Part shown: piece by piece, positions 35,560-44,736 of the stretch
How positions within the stretch are numbered: the first letter of the stretch is position 1
How the letters are laid out: every line of letters begins with the position of its first letter
Assembly (NCBI GenBank): GCA_035569695.1
Contig: DATMMO010000182.1
Span: 1-64,000, forward strand
DNA length: 64,000 bases
Source: DASXMT01 sp035569695
GTDB lineage: Bacteria > Actinomycetota > Acidimicrobiia > Acidimicrobiales > RAAP-2
Direction: 5' to 3'
Program-made: the position numbers and the translations under genes
The notes under the pieces: model-generated
Database searches by the model: none
What the model saw: the letters and a program-made list of their open reading frames with translations, nothing else
Told to the model about the DNA's origin: nothing

Positions 35560-36348
35560 ATGATCTTGGACCGATTTCGACTGACCGACCGCGTGGGCAT
35601 CGTGACCGGTGCCGGACGAGGCATCGGCGCCGCCAGCGCATTGGCCCTGGCCGAGGCGGGCGCCGACGTGGTGATCGCGGCCCGCAGCGAGGACCAGCTG
35701 GCCGAGGTGGCCTCCCGGGTGGAGGCAGCCGGTCGCCGAGCGGTGGTCGTCGTGGCCGACTTGAACGACCTCGATGCCGTGGCCGCCCTGGTCGACTCGG
35801 CCCGTGAGGCGTTCGGTCGGCTCGACATCGTGGTCAACAACGTCGGCGGCTCGATGCCCCAGGCCTTCGCCCAGACGTCGCCGGCCATCATGGAAGCGGC
35901 GTTCCATTTCAACGTGGCCACCGCCCACGCCCTCCTGGGGCCGGCCGTGCCCCTCATGCTCGAGGGCGGTGGCGGCTCGGCCGTCAACATCTCCTCGGTC
36001 GTGGGTCGCATCGCCGGCCGGGGCTTTGCCGCCTACGGCACGGCCAAGGCGGCATTGGCTCACTACACCCGCCTGGCCGCAGCCGACCTCTCCCCGCGGA
36101 TCCGGGTGAACGCCATCGGGGTGGGCTCAGTGGCCACCTCGGCCCTCGAGATCGTGACCCAGACCCCCGAGTTGCGTACGGCCATGGAGGAGGCGACACC
36201 ATTGCGCCGCATCGGCGATCCCGAGGACATCGCCGCCGCCGTCGTCTACCTCAGCTCACCGGCGGGCTCGTTCATCACCGGCAAGGTCCTCGAGGTCGAC
36301 GGTGGGCTCCAGGTCACCAATTTGGACATGGGGCTTCCCGACCTGTAG
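35560..36348 (+). CDS. SDR-family oxidoreductase
   Basis: A 262-residue classical SDR with IVTGAGRGIGAASA, AARSEDQL (Arg after the second strand, suggesting NADP), VNNVGGSM, the Ser in NISSVVG, the pair AYGTAKAAL, and FITGKVLEVDGG. AGGGGG stands 8 nt before ATG 35560. It is the last gene before a regulatory gap and a TetR gene. Its position in a catabolic region suggests a hydroxyl/keto step on a ring or acyl chain, but this is inference. Confidence 0.88.
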   Translation: MILDRFRLTDRVGIVTGAGRGIGAASALALAEAGADVVIAARSEDQLAEVASRVEAAGRRAVVVVADLNDLDAVAALVDSAREAFGRLDIVVNNVGGSMPQAFAQTSPAIMEAAFHFNVATAHALLGPAVPLMLEGGGGSAVNISSVVGRIAGRGFAAYGTAKAALAHYTRLAAADLSPRIRVNAIGVGSVATSALEIVTQTPELRTAMEEATPLRRIGDPEDIAAAVVYLSSPAGSFITGKVLEVDGGLQVTNLDMGLPDL

Positions 36349-36627
36349 GGCTCGCCCTGGGCAGCGGCGATCGCCCCCAGGATCGGCCTCGCTTGGCCCT
36401 GCCGCATCAAAGATCCAGACACAAACTGCATCACCACCGTGCCCATCACCATCAACCAGCCAGAGCGGCTCGGCGCATTGTTGAAGCTCCAACTACTCCC
36501 AACATGCCCGGAGGATGCCGGCGGCCACATTCGATCTGCTCGGCAGTAGCGACTTGCCTGTGCAGCCGGCTTGGATGACGAAACACAACGGTATGGCAGG
36601 ACCGCTTGCGAGTAGGGTGAGGCCGAA

Positions 36628-37386
36628 ATGCAACGTTCTGCCCGCATGCCCAATGCCAGTCGCCGTGGAAGCCAAGAGACGTCGAAAGCGACAGACACTC
36701 CGCGCCGCGGAACCGGGAGGACCGAGCGTGGCCGGCACTCCCGCCAGCAACTCGTCCGTGCGGCCCGCGTTGTCTTCGAACGGGACGGATTCCTTCATGC
36801 CCGCATCGCAGATATTTGCGATGAAGCGACGATGTCGCATGGCAGCTTTTACACCTACTTCGTCTCGAAAGAAGAAGTCTTTCAAGAGGTCGTCGACACG
36901 GTGGAGATCGACCTCCTGCCGATCGAACCAGTACCCGAAGAGACGGATCCCATAGAGAGGATCCGAGCGGCCAATCGGCACTACCTCGAGACGTACCTGG
37001 ACAACGCAAAAATTCTACAAGTCATCCAACAAGTGGCGACCTTCGACCCCGAGGTGCGCCAGACCCGCGTCCAGCGCCAGGACGCATTTGCTCATGCCGT
37101 CGAGCGCCGCATACGGGAGTACCAAAAGCAGAGTCTCTCCAGTGTTGATCTCGATCCCTGGCTTGCTGCCAATGCCCTGGGGGGCATGGTCGCGTTCGTG
37201 GCTGACCAGTTGGCGTCCCGGGACGAGCCGACCGACCTGGATTTTGCCGTAGAACAACTCACGCTGCTGTGGGCGAATGCCATTGGCCTACCCCTGCCGC
37301 CCAAGGCACCTGTGATCAAACCGAAGGCCACTCGCCGAGCCCTACCGGCCAAGAAGCGGGCTCCCGCGGCCAAGAAGTCCGCCTAG
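36628..37386 (+). CDS. TetR-family regulator with a basic tail
   Basis: A 252-residue repressor-type protein. The N-terminal helix-turn-helix reads VFERDGFLHARIADICDEAT then SHGSFYTYFVSKEEVFQEV. The ligand domain follows and ends AVEQLTLLWANAIGLPLPP. The last 25 residues (KPKATRRALPAKKRAPAAKKSA region) are Lys/Ala/Pro-rich like a histone H1 tail, unusual for TetR. It is a paralogue of the TetR at 56445. A basic stretch also precedes the HTH. Ligand probably an acyl-CoA or hydrophobic compound, by context only. Confidence 0.88.
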   Translation: MQRSARMPNASRRGSQETSKATDTPRRGTGRTERGRHSRQQLVRAARVVFERDGFLHARIADICDEATMSHGSFYTYFVSKEEVFQEVVDTVEIDLLPIEPVPEETDPIERIRAANRHYLETYLDNAKILQVIQQVATFDPEVRQTRVQRQDAFAHAVERRIREYQKQSLSSVDLDPWLAANALGGMVAFVADQLASRDEPTDLDFAVEQLTLLWANAIGLPLPPKAPVIKPKATRRALPAKKRAPAAKKSA

Positions 37387-37431
37387 CCAGCCACCGCGGT
37401 TCCATATGCCCATCGGGTCTCCCGTTCCCAA

Positions 37432-38430
37432 TCACGATCGAGGAGCCACTGCGGCCGCGGCACGCAGATAGGGCCAGGCGCGCTCGGGAGGCAGGCCTCC
37501 GCACAGGGGCTCGAGGGGGAGCACCTGTCCCGAGGAGACCAGGTCGGTCGCTTCAGCCGAGGTATAGATCCGGTAGCAGCGCTGTTCGGCCCGGAGATCC
37601 TCGACGGTATCGGCCTCGGACAGCGAGGCGATGCCGCTCTTGCCTGCCACTCGGTTCCACTCCCGGTAGAGGCGGATCTCGTTCAACATTCGAGGGCCCA
37701 ACTCGTCCCACGCGGCATCAAGATCATCGGAGACGAATACCGTCGTGGCCGTGCCCGGATCAGCGAGCTGACAACCTGGTGCATCCACCTCCAACCGGGC
37801 GGCCTCGTCCTCGTAGGCCTGACGCAGATGGTCTCCGCCCGCCTCGGCCAGGAACAAGAGGCCGTGGCGGGCCGCCCGCCGGGCCGCGGCCAATGAATGG
37901 CCTCCGTAACCCAGAGAAGGTCCACTGGATGCGGCTGGAGTCGGCGTGACCCGGATGGTCCCCCGTGTGGGATGGTCGAAGGGCTCTCCCGTCCACGCAC
38001 TCCTCAGTGTTACCAGTAGCTCTTCCATCTGCTCTGCCCGGGTGTCAGGGTCGACCCCGAAGAGCCGGTACTCCTCGTCCCGGTAGCCCATGCCCAGGAT
38101 GCACATCACCCGTCCGGCACTCACGTGGTCCAGCACAGCCAAGTCCTCGGCTAAGCGAACGGGGTCGTAAAGAAGACCGAGCAGGGCGGCAACGACGATG
38201 ACGGTGGATTGGGTTCGGGCGGCCATCGCCGATGCCAGGATCAAAGGCGAGGGCAGGTAGCCGTCGGGGGATGCGTGATGTTCGGAGATAGACACAGCGA
38301 GGTTGCCGTTCCCCTCGCCCCAGGCCACCATGTCGATGGCCGCCTGATAGGCCGCGGTTCGGGCCACAGCCTCCTCTGCCGGTGACCGGCCTTCATCGGG
38401 GGTTCGCATCGAAAATCGGAGCTGGTACAC
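37432..38430 (-). CDS. LLM-class flavin-dependent oxidoreductase
   Basis: A 332-residue luciferase-like monooxygenase. SISEHHASPDGYLPSPL is the conserved EHH motif, VVAALLGLLYDPVRLAEDLAVLDHVSAGRV the classic barrel strand, and GYGGHSLAAARRAARHG the C-terminal signature. GTG 38430 is preferred because GGAGG lies 5 nt upstream; earlier in-frame starts lack this. Many actinobacterial members use F420. The divergent gap to the VOC gene at 38570 must hold both promoters. The oxidised substrate is unknown. Confidence 0.85.
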   Translation of the reverse strand: MYQLRFSMRTPDEGRSPAEEAVARTAAYQAAIDMVAWGEGNGNLAVSISEHHASPDGYLPSPLILASAMAARTQSTVIVVAALLGLLYDPVRLAEDLAVLDHVSAGRVMCILGMGYRDEEYRLFGVDPDTRAEQMEELLVTLRSAWTGEPFDHPTRGTIRVTPTPAASSGPSLGYGGHSLAAARRAARHGLLFLAEAGGDHLRQAYEDEAARLEVDAPGCQLADPGTATTVFVSDDLDAAWDELGPRMLNEIRLYREWNRVAGKSGIASLSEADTVEDLRAEQRCYRIYTSAEATDLVSSGQVLPLEPLCGGLPPERAWPYLRAAAAVAPRS

Positions 38431-38569
38431 GGCCCTCCTCGGGTCAAACGGCACGCGCCACATCACATCGTTGGGGTAAAGGCGTGACGATACTGCCGCA
38501 GGCATCCTTCCGAAACTGAAGTCGAGGTCAGCTACCATCGTCCGAACGGAAACAGATCGGAGCCCGGAC

Positions 38570-39100
38570 ATGGAAGCTGGAGTGAGCGTCTTCCCAGGCC
38601 GGATCCGCCAGTTTGGTTTCGTCGTCGGCGACATTGACGCCGCCATCGCCCAGTGGGTGGCTCTGGGCGTCGCCCCGTGGCTGGTCATACGGGACCTGGC
38701 CATGGAAGGTTGCCAGTATCGAGGAGCGCTCTCGGAGCCGGTAATCTCGATGGCGTTGGCCAATTCGGGCGACATGCAGATCGAGCTCATCCAGCAACAT
38801 GACGAGACCCCCAGCATCTATCAGGAGTTCATGACGGCCACGGGTGGCGGCCTCAACCAAGTGGCTTACTGGGTCGAGGATCTCGACGCCGTTCGAGCCG
38901 ACGCCGTGGCCGCGGGATGGACCGAAGTCTGGCGCGCTCCCGAAGACAGCCCGACGGGGTTCTCCTACCTCGAACACCCGGACGCTCCCCTGGCCATCGT
39001 GGAGCTGATGGAACTCAACGACGGAACTCGCGCCATGGGGTCAGCTATCCAAGCGGCGGCCGAAGCATGGACTCCCGGACAACCGGTATTTCTGGGCTGA
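38570..39100 (+). CDS. VOC-family (glyoxalase/dioxygenase-fold) protein
   Basis: A 176-residue protein with two beta-alpha-beta-beta-beta units. IRQFGFVVGDIDAAIAQWVALGV opens the first and LNQVAYWVEDLDAVRADAVAAG the second. MQIELIQQHDETPSIYQEF resembles methylmalonyl-CoA epimerase-like members. A metal-site Glu is in IELIQ and in IVELME, but the first-unit His is not evident. It is transcribed divergently from the LLM gene. Exact reaction unknown. Confidence 0.8.
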   Translation: MEAGVSVFPGRIRQFGFVVGDIDAAIAQWVALGVAPWLVIRDLAMEGCQYRGALSEPVISMALANSGDMQIELIQQHDETPSIYQEFMTATGGGLNQVAYWVEDLDAVRADAVAAGWTEVWRAPEDSPTGFSYLEHPDAPLAIVELMELNDGTRAMGSAIQAAAEAWTPGQPVFLG

Positions 39101-39286
39101 ACGAGCCCTGCGCCGACAGCCACAGCCGACTCCCACCAGTGGCACGGCCGACCGGTGGACAGGCGGCAATGATGACATTATGGTGACAATCGCCGAGTAA
39201 ATTCGCGTTGATGTCAAAATTGGATCCGTCACCCCGGGGGGGCTGAGGGTAGAGGGCTCGCCGTGCGGGCCAGGGGGAGAACAACC

Positions 39287-40537
39287 ATGAGGTTCCGGGC
39301 CACACGAGTTACCCTCACCCTTGTCGTCGCGGCGATGCTGAGCGTCGCCGGCGTCGAGGCGATCACCCCGGTCTCGGCCAGCGCGGCCACCAACGCACCC
39401 ATTTCCATCGCCCTGGTCTGCACGTGCTCAGGGGCCGGCGGACCGGAGTATCAAGGGGTCCCGGGAGCGTTTCGCGCCCGTATCGACCTGCAGAACGCCA
39501 ACGGTGGCGTCAACGGTCACAAGATCTCGACTTTGGTGTTGGACGACCAGACCAGTCCCACCCAAGCGTCCACCGCCGTCCAAGAGGCGGTGTCGCACGG
39601 GGTTCTGGGCATCGTCTCGATCAGTGCTCTGTTCTTTGAGGGCGCCAAGTACGCCCAACAGGCCGGCATTCCGGTGACCGGCAGCTTCCAGGACGGACCG
39701 GAGTGGGGCCAGCAGCCCTACACCAACATGTTTGCCGCCGACAACGGAAGTGTGAATCCCAAGTATCCGGTCAACACGGGGATCGGGAAGTTTCTCGTCT
39801 CCCATGGTGGCACCGTCGTGGCCTCCTATGGGTACGGCATATCGCCCTCTTCCACCCGATCGGCTATTGGCACCGTCCAGTCGGTGATTCATGCCGGCGG
39901 CAAGCAGGGCGTCCTCGACACCTCGGTTCCCTTCGGCGGGTCAGACTTCACCACTGCGGCCCTAGTGGCAAAGTCGAAGGGCGTGAACAGCCTCTACGCA
40001 GCCATGGACGACAACTCGAACTTCGCCTTGGCCACCGCCATGAAGCAGGCCGGGGTCAAGATGAAGGCGATCGTATTCCCAACTGGCTATGAGCCATCCG
40101 CCATCACCTCGCCGGCCTGGCCCGACCTGCAAGGCGCGTACTTCGCCTCCTTGTTCCGGCCTTTCCAGTTGCCCAACGCCGCCACCAACGAGATGAAGGC
40201 TGCGCTGCAAAAGTACGACGGCTTCTCGGCAACGCAGTTCCCCACCTTCGAGCAGTATGAGGCATGGGTGGGAGCGGACCTAATGATCAAGGGCATGCAG
40301 CTGTCAGGGAAGAATCCGACGTCGGCTGGGGTCATCACCTCCCTCCGCAAGGTGACGGACTACAACGCCGGCGGCCTCATGCCTAACTCCATCAACTTCT
40401 CGACCATCTTCGGCAAGGATCCGGCCAAGACGTGTGAGTATTACTTGCAGGCCAAATCCAAGGGCTATGTTCCCGTCTCGAGCCAGCCCACCTGCGGTTC
40501 GGACATCCCGGGAACGACGACCGTCACCGGGAGCTGA
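39287..40537 (+). CDS. extracellular solute-binding protein (branched-chain amino-acid ABC type)
   Basis: A 416-residue periplasmic-binding-protein fold (Peripla_BP_6/LivJ type). The signal peptide is MRFRATRV followed by a hydrophobic stretch ending in SASA. The mature part starts ISIALVCTCSG, and YQGVPGAFRARIDLQNANGGVNGHK is the family's ligand-site strand. GGGAG lies 7 nt before ATG 39287, so GTG 39263 was not used. No permease or ATPase gene is adjacent, so it may work with a remote transporter or act as a sensor. Ligand unknown; small acids or aromatic compounds are common. Confidence 0.87.
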   Translation: MRFRATRVTLTLVVAAMLSVAGVEAITPVSASAATNAPISIALVCTCSGAGGPEYQGVPGAFRARIDLQNANGGVNGHKISTLVLDDQTSPTQASTAVQEAVSHGVLGIVSISALFFEGAKYAQQAGIPVTGSFQDGPEWGQQPYTNMFAADNGSVNPKYPVNTGIGKFLVSHGGTVVASYGYGISPSSTRSAIGTVQSVIHAGGKQGVLDTSVPFGGSDFTTAALVAKSKGVNSLYAAMDDNSNFALATAMKQAGVKMKAIVFPTGYEPSAITSPAWPDLQGAYFASLFRPFQLPNAATNEMKAALQKYDGFSATQFPTFEQYEAWVGADLMIKGMQLSGKNPTSAGVITSLRKVTDYNAGGLMPNSINFSTIFGKDPAKTCEYYLQAKSKGYVPVSSQPTCGSDIPGTTTVTGS

Positions 40538-40617
40538 CGCCAGGGTCGTCGAAGGCCTCCGAGCGCACATGATGCAATGCCATCGATGGCCTCGACCCTC
40601 AGAGCACTGGCGTGACC

Positions 40618-41592
40618 ATGGATGACACCCAACTGGGCTTACACATCCCGGCCCGGGACATCCCCATTCCGACCTTCCTGAGCCCCGAAGCACAAGCTGT
40701 GTTGGGGATGGGACGGTTCGACGAGGCCGAGTACCCGGCGCTCGATGATCTGGCTGCCTGGCGATCAATGATCGAAGCGAGGGACGCACTGGTATTGGCC
40801 TTGGTGGAGCCACGGGCAGCGCTCGTGGAGGCCACCGTGGTCGACACCGATCTCGACGGCGTGAGGACGTTCCTGATCACGCCAAATCGAGTGCGGGAAG
40901 ACGACCCCCGGGTCTCGCTCGAGATCCACGGCGGCGGCCTGATCATGGGCGGCGGAGCGTGCTGTCGGGCCATGGCCATGAGCAGCGCAGATGCAAGCGG
41001 TGCCCGTACGTGGGCCATCGACTACCGGATGCCGCCCGATGATCCCTATCCGGCATCCCTCGACGATTGCCTCACCGCCTATCGGGCTCTCCTCGGAGAG
41101 CACCGCCCCCAGGACATCATCGTGCGGGGTGCGTCGGCCGGTGGGAACCTGGCCGCCGCCCTCATCCTCCGAGCCCGCGATGAGGGACTCCCCCTGCCGG
41201 CGGCCGCAGTGCTCATGACACCCGAGATCGATCTCACCGAGTCCGGGGACTCATTTCACGCCAACCTGGGCGTGGACTCCGTGCTGACCCAGAGCCTGAT
41301 GCCCGCCAACCTCCTCTATGCCGGCGACCACGATCTCGCCCATCCGTATCTGTCGCCATTGTTCGGCGACTTCACCAAGGGCTTCCCGCCCACCTTCCTG
41401 GCCACGGGCACCCGGGACCTGTTCCTCTCGAACACGGTGCGCATGCACCGGGCCTTGCGCGCTGCGGACATCAGCGCTGAGCTTCACGTCCTCGAGTCGG
41501 CCCCCCACGGTGGGTTCTTCGGAGCCGCGCCCGAAGACGCCGCACTGGTCCGGGAGATCCGTCGCTTCTGCGACACCCACTGGGCGGGCTGA
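40618..41592 (+). CDS. alpha/beta-hydrolase (hormone-sensitive-lipase-like esterase)
   Basis: A 324-residue family IV esterase. The oxyanion motif HGGGLIMGGG and the nucleophile elbow GASAGGNLAAAL are plain, with DYRMPPDDPYPASLDDC between them. The catalytic Asp lies in GTRDLFL and the His in ESAPHGGF. ATG 40618 is taken; GTG 40612 is the alternative. It is followed by a convergent esterase of the same family (41650). It hydrolyses an ester or lactone, fitting breakdown of Baeyer-Villiger products, but this is inference. Confidence 0.87.
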   Translation: MDDTQLGLHIPARDIPIPTFLSPEAQAVLGMGRFDEAEYPALDDLAAWRSMIEARDALVLALVEPRAALVEATVVDTDLDGVRTFLITPNRVREDDPRVSLEIHGGGLIMGGGACCRAMAMSSADASGARTWAIDYRMPPDDPYPASLDDCLTAYRALLGEHRPQDIIVRGASAGGNLAAALILRARDEGLPLPAAAVLMTPEIDLTESGDSFHANLGVDSVLTQSLMPANLLYAGDHDLAHPYLSPLFGDFTKGFPPTFLATGTRDLFLSNTVRMHRALRAADISAELHVLESAPHGGFFGAAPEDAALVREIRRFCDTHWAG

Positions 41593-41649
41593 CCGATACC
41601 CACGGGAACAGCCATCGGCCCCGAAGTCACACCGTGAAGCCCGGGAGGG

Positions 41650-42615
41650 TCAGCTTGTGGTCGGGGTCAGGGCTCGGGCGACAGCCGTCCACCGCAAGTT
41701 CCAGGCCACCCGGGCGATAGCCGAATCCGGAGCCATGAGGTCGAATCCGTGGAACGCCCCCGGATAGACGTGCAGTTCGGTCGGTACGCCCGCAGCGAAC
41801 AACCTGCGGGCGTACTCGATGCACTCGTCCCGGAAGGTCTCGACTTCGCCCACATCGATGAATGTGGGCGGGAGCCCCGACAGGTCGGTGGCCCGAGCCG
41901 GAGCGGCATAGGGCGAGACGGAGTCGCCGCCGACACGATCACCCAGTAGGGACGACCAACCCTGGGCATTGTCCTTTCGGTCCCACACCGTGCCGCCGTC
42001 GTACTGGGTGGAGGACGGGGTCAGCGAACGATCATCGAGCATCGGCTCCAAGAGGAGCTGGTAGGCCAGTTGCGGGCCCCCCCGGTCCCGCGCCAGGAGA
42101 GCGGTGCCGGCGGCCAGACCACCACCGGCACTGGGGCCACCGACGGCGATCCGATTGCCGTCGATGCCATAGTCGGACGCGTGGGCCGCAGTCCACGCCA
42201 GGCCGGCGTAACAATCCTCGATGGGTGCGGGGTCGGGATGTTCAGGAGCCAGCCGGTATTCGACGGAGACGATGGCAATGCCGAGCTTCTCGACCGCACC
42301 GACCAAGAGGGTGTCGTCCATGTCCATGGACCCGATCATCATCCCGCCCCCGTGCATCCAGTACAGACCGGGCACGAGGTCGGTGGTCGTGGTCGGCCGG
42401 TAGACGCGCATGGCCACGTCCGGATGGCCGGAAGGTCCGGGCACGGTGACGTCTTCAACGTGCACCGTGCCCGGACGAACGAGCGGCGTTGTATCGATGA
42501 CGGCTCGGAGGCCGGATCGCAACTCGCCCAGCCTCTCAGCCTCATATCCAGGAAGGAGCTCCAGCACCGCATCCAGGTATGAGCGCAGTTCGGGATCAAG
42601 GTTGTCAATCGACAT
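41650..42615 (-). CDS. alpha/beta-hydrolase (hormone-sensitive-lipase-like esterase)
   Basis: A 321-residue esterase with HGGGMMIGSMDMDD (oxyanion hole), VEYRLAPEHPDPAPIEDCYAG, GPSAGGGLAAG (nucleophile Ser), and a C-terminal GAFHGFD with the catalytic His. It is a family IV paralogue of the gene at 40618 on the other strand, with which it converges. ATG 42615 fits the usual short N-terminal cap. Substrate unknown. Confidence 0.88.
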   Translation of the reverse strand: MSIDNLDPELRSYLDAVLELLPGYEAERLGELRSGLRAVIDTTPLVRPGTVHVEDVTVPGPSGHPDVAMRVYRPTTTTDLVPGLYWMHGGGMMIGSMDMDDTLLVGAVEKLGIAIVSVEYRLAPEHPDPAPIEDCYAGLAWTAAHASDYGIDGNRIAVGGPSAGGGLAAGTALLARDRGGPQLAYQLLLEPMLDDRSLTPSSTQYDGGTVWDRKDNAQGWSSLLGDRVGGDSVSPYAAPARATDLSGLPPTFIDVGEVETFRDECIEYARRLFAAGVPTELHVYPGAFHGFDLMAPDSAIARVAWNLRWTAVARALTPTTS

Positions 42616-42754
42616 GGTTCACGACCCTAACGCAAGGGCATATCCCTCTGTCCCGTCGCCGACATCTCGTGCGGGGTCTTACCCGCTCGTAAAACACCCT
42701 TGTACCGGACAGCCAACTACCGTGGACCACCAGTCGACGAGAGGACGCAACGCG

Positions 42755-43546
42755 GTGGCACGCACAACGGACAAGACCTATGACCTCGGCACCGGCAACC
42801 TGCGACTGGAGCAAGACGGTCCGATCGCCTGGTGTGTGATCGACCGACCCCATGCCAGGAATGCCCTGACCCCGGCCATGTACTACGGCATCAAACGCGC
42901 CGTGCACCTGGTCAACTCCGAACCCGACCTCGCCGCACTCATCATCACCGGGACCGGTGACGTGTTCGCGCCAGGCGGCGACTTGGGCGGCCGCACCGAG
43001 GACCATGAATCGCCGGTCGGCGGCCTTGGCTCCGACATCCTTCCCTTCCTGGCCGTCCGGGACAGCCCGGCGCCGGTGATCGCCGCCGTCAACGGGATCT
43101 GTCAGGCCGGGGGGCTCCTGATCGCCATGATGGCCGACATCGCAGTGGCCAGCGAGCGCTCCACCTTCCGCGTACCCGAACTCTTGCGAGGCATACCCGA
43201 CGCCACCTACGCCGCCGCCCTCCCCGCCCATGTGGGAATGGCCGTAGCCCGAGACCTCCTACTCTCGGCCCGGAGCTTCGACGCCGCCGAGGCTCAGCGC
43301 ATCGGCCTGCTGTCCCGGGTCGTGGCCCATGACGACCTCCGGAGCGCGGCGGTGGAGGCGGCCACCCAGGTCTTGCGGACAGCCCCCTCGGCCCGGGTCC
43401 ACGTCAAGCGCATGCTCAACGAGCGCTACGGCCCCATCGACTACCAGACCATGTTCTGGGCCCTCGAGCACTCGCCCGAACCGCGTGAAGGCATGAGCGC
43501 ATTCATGGAGAAACGATCGCCGAAGTGGGTACCCGACCAGGGTTGA
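42755..43546 (+). CDS. enoyl-CoA hydratase/isomerase family protein
   Basis: A 263-residue crotonase. IDRPHARNALTPAMYYGI is the first CoA-binding turn, TGTGDVFAPGGDL the first oxyanion strand, and AAVNGICQAGGLLIAMMADIAVASERSTF the second with its Gly-Gly. The two catalytic Glu positions of classical hydratases (after ADIAV and in PELLRG) read differently in part, so it may be an isomerase, hydrolase or dehalogenase-like member. GTG 42755 is chosen at the domain edge. The upstream frame overlaps the antisense esterase and was dropped. Confidence 0.85.
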   Translation: MARTTDKTYDLGTGNLRLEQDGPIAWCVIDRPHARNALTPAMYYGIKRAVHLVNSEPDLAALIITGTGDVFAPGGDLGGRTEDHESPVGGLGSDILPFLAVRDSPAPVIAAVNGICQAGGLLIAMMADIAVASERSTFRVPELLRGIPDATYAAALPAHVGMAVARDLLLSARSFDAAEAQRIGLLSRVVAHDDLRSAAVEAATQVLRTAPSARVHVKRMLNERYGPIDYQTMFWALEHSPEPREGMSAFMEKRSPKWVPDQG

Positions 43547-43616
43547 ACCGACGAGTCCCGCGGCCCCACTCACCCGTTGGCTCGGCGCTCACGACAGCAT
43601 CCCCTGGTAAGGCGAC

Positions 43617-43629
43617 GCCCCTTCGGGGC
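43617..43629 (+). terminator. GC hairpin after the enoyl-CoA hydratase gene
   Basis: GCCCC-TTC-GGGGC, a perfect 5-bp stem with a 3-nt loop, 70 nt after the stop. No T-run follows, so it may be a weak or rho-assisted terminator or simply a hairpin. Confidence 0.3.
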
Positions 43630-43708
43630 CGCTTCGAGGAAGTCAGTCGCTTCAAGAACGGATACCTAGTACTCTATGTAGCTAGCACCACTCAAGGGAG
43701 GGGCGTCC

Positions 43709-44635
43709 ATGCGGGCAATACGAAATGGGCTACCGGAGGTCGAGGTCGTCGATGTCGACGAGCCCGATGGCGACGGAGCGCTGATACGGGTGGCGGCCGC
43801 GGGTATCTGTGCTTCTGATCTCCAGTACCTCCAATGGGGGAGCCGGGAGATCGCCGGGCACGAGTTCGCCGGTGTCCTTGATGACGGTACAGCTGTGGCC
43901 GTCGAAGCGATCTTCGGATGCCAGGGCTGTCCACAGTGCGATCGAGGCAACTTCAATCTGTGTACGTCCGGACCCACGGCGCTGGGACTGACGGCGTCGG
44001 GGGGGATGAGCGAGTACTACCGTGCCCCGCGGCACGCCCTCATCCCGCTACCGCCCGGCCTCGACCTCCAGGACGCCGCATTGGTTGAGCCCGCCTCGGT
44101 CGCCTTGCATGCCTGCCATCAGGGATCGATCGGCTCCGACACCAGCGTCGCCGTAGTAGGCGGTGGTGCCATCGGCATGCTGGCGGCCGCGTCGGCACAG
44201 GACTTGGGCGTCAACGAGGTCGCCGTCGAGGTGCGCCACCCCCACCAATTCGATGCCCGCGACCTCATTGGCGCTGCCGCCCCCTCGGGCCAATACGACG
44301 TGGTCCTCGAGGCGGGAGGCAGCGAGAGCTCGCTCCACCGTGCCGTGGAGTTGGCGCGACCGGGTGGCACCGTGGTGTACATGGGAGTGTTCGATGACAT
44401 CGCATGGCCCAAGGGCGAGGCCTTCATGAAAGAGGTCGCCATCCGACCATCGCTGGGTTACTGCGGACACAATGGCCAGCGTGAATTCGCCGAGGCTGCG
44501 GGCATGCTTGCCTCGCGCCCCGAGCTGGCGCCCATGCTGATCACCCATCGATTTCCCCTCGAAGACGCGGCCGAAGCATTCCGGGTGGCGCAGGACAGAA
44601 CAGTCAGATCCTTCCGGGTCGTGATCGAGCCGTGA
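43709..44635 (+). CDS. zinc-binding alcohol dehydrogenase (MDR family)
   Basis: A 308-residue MDR enzyme. The catalytic zinc ligands are Cys34 (GICASD), His51-Glu52 (AGHEFAG) and later positions. The structural-zinc Cys are at 71, 74, 77 and 85 (GCQGCPQCDRGNFNLC). The Rossmann motif is AVVGGGAIGMLAA. It is somewhat shorter than the usual 340-350 residues. AGGGAGG lies before ATG 43709, with an AT-rich CTAGTACTCTATGTAGCTAG region about 30 bp upstream as a likely promoter. It oxidises an alcohol of unknown identity. Confidence 0.87.
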   Translation: MRAIRNGLPEVEVVDVDEPDGDGALIRVAAAGICASDLQYLQWGSREIAGHEFAGVLDDGTAVAVEAIFGCQGCPQCDRGNFNLCTSGPTALGLTASGGMSEYYRAPRHALIPLPPGLDLQDAALVEPASVALHACHQGSIGSDTSVAVVGGGAIGMLAAASAQDLGVNEVAVEVRHPHQFDARDLIGAAAPSGQYDVVLEAGGSESSLHRAVELARPGGTVVYMGVFDDIAWPKGEAFMKEVAIRPSLGYCGHNGQREFAEAAGMLASRPELAPMLITHRFPLEDAAEAFRVAQDRTVRSFRVVIEP

Positions 44636-44736
44636 CGCCGCTCGAGCCGCGGTGCCGGCGGCGAGGGGCAACCAGTTACGGCACCTCCTCGTATAGTCGG
44701 CCAAAGAACCGTCTCCCACCCCGTCAGGAGAAACCG

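Noticed and set aside
36246..36698. 150-residue minus-strand frame upstream of the TetR gene
   Set aside because: Overlaps both the SDR end and the TetR start; no family resemblance I could support.
39201..39222. GATGTCAAAA at 39209 as a full copy of the P450 operator
   Set aside because: Only the right half matches the 14-bp repeat, so it is mentioned only as a weak similarity.
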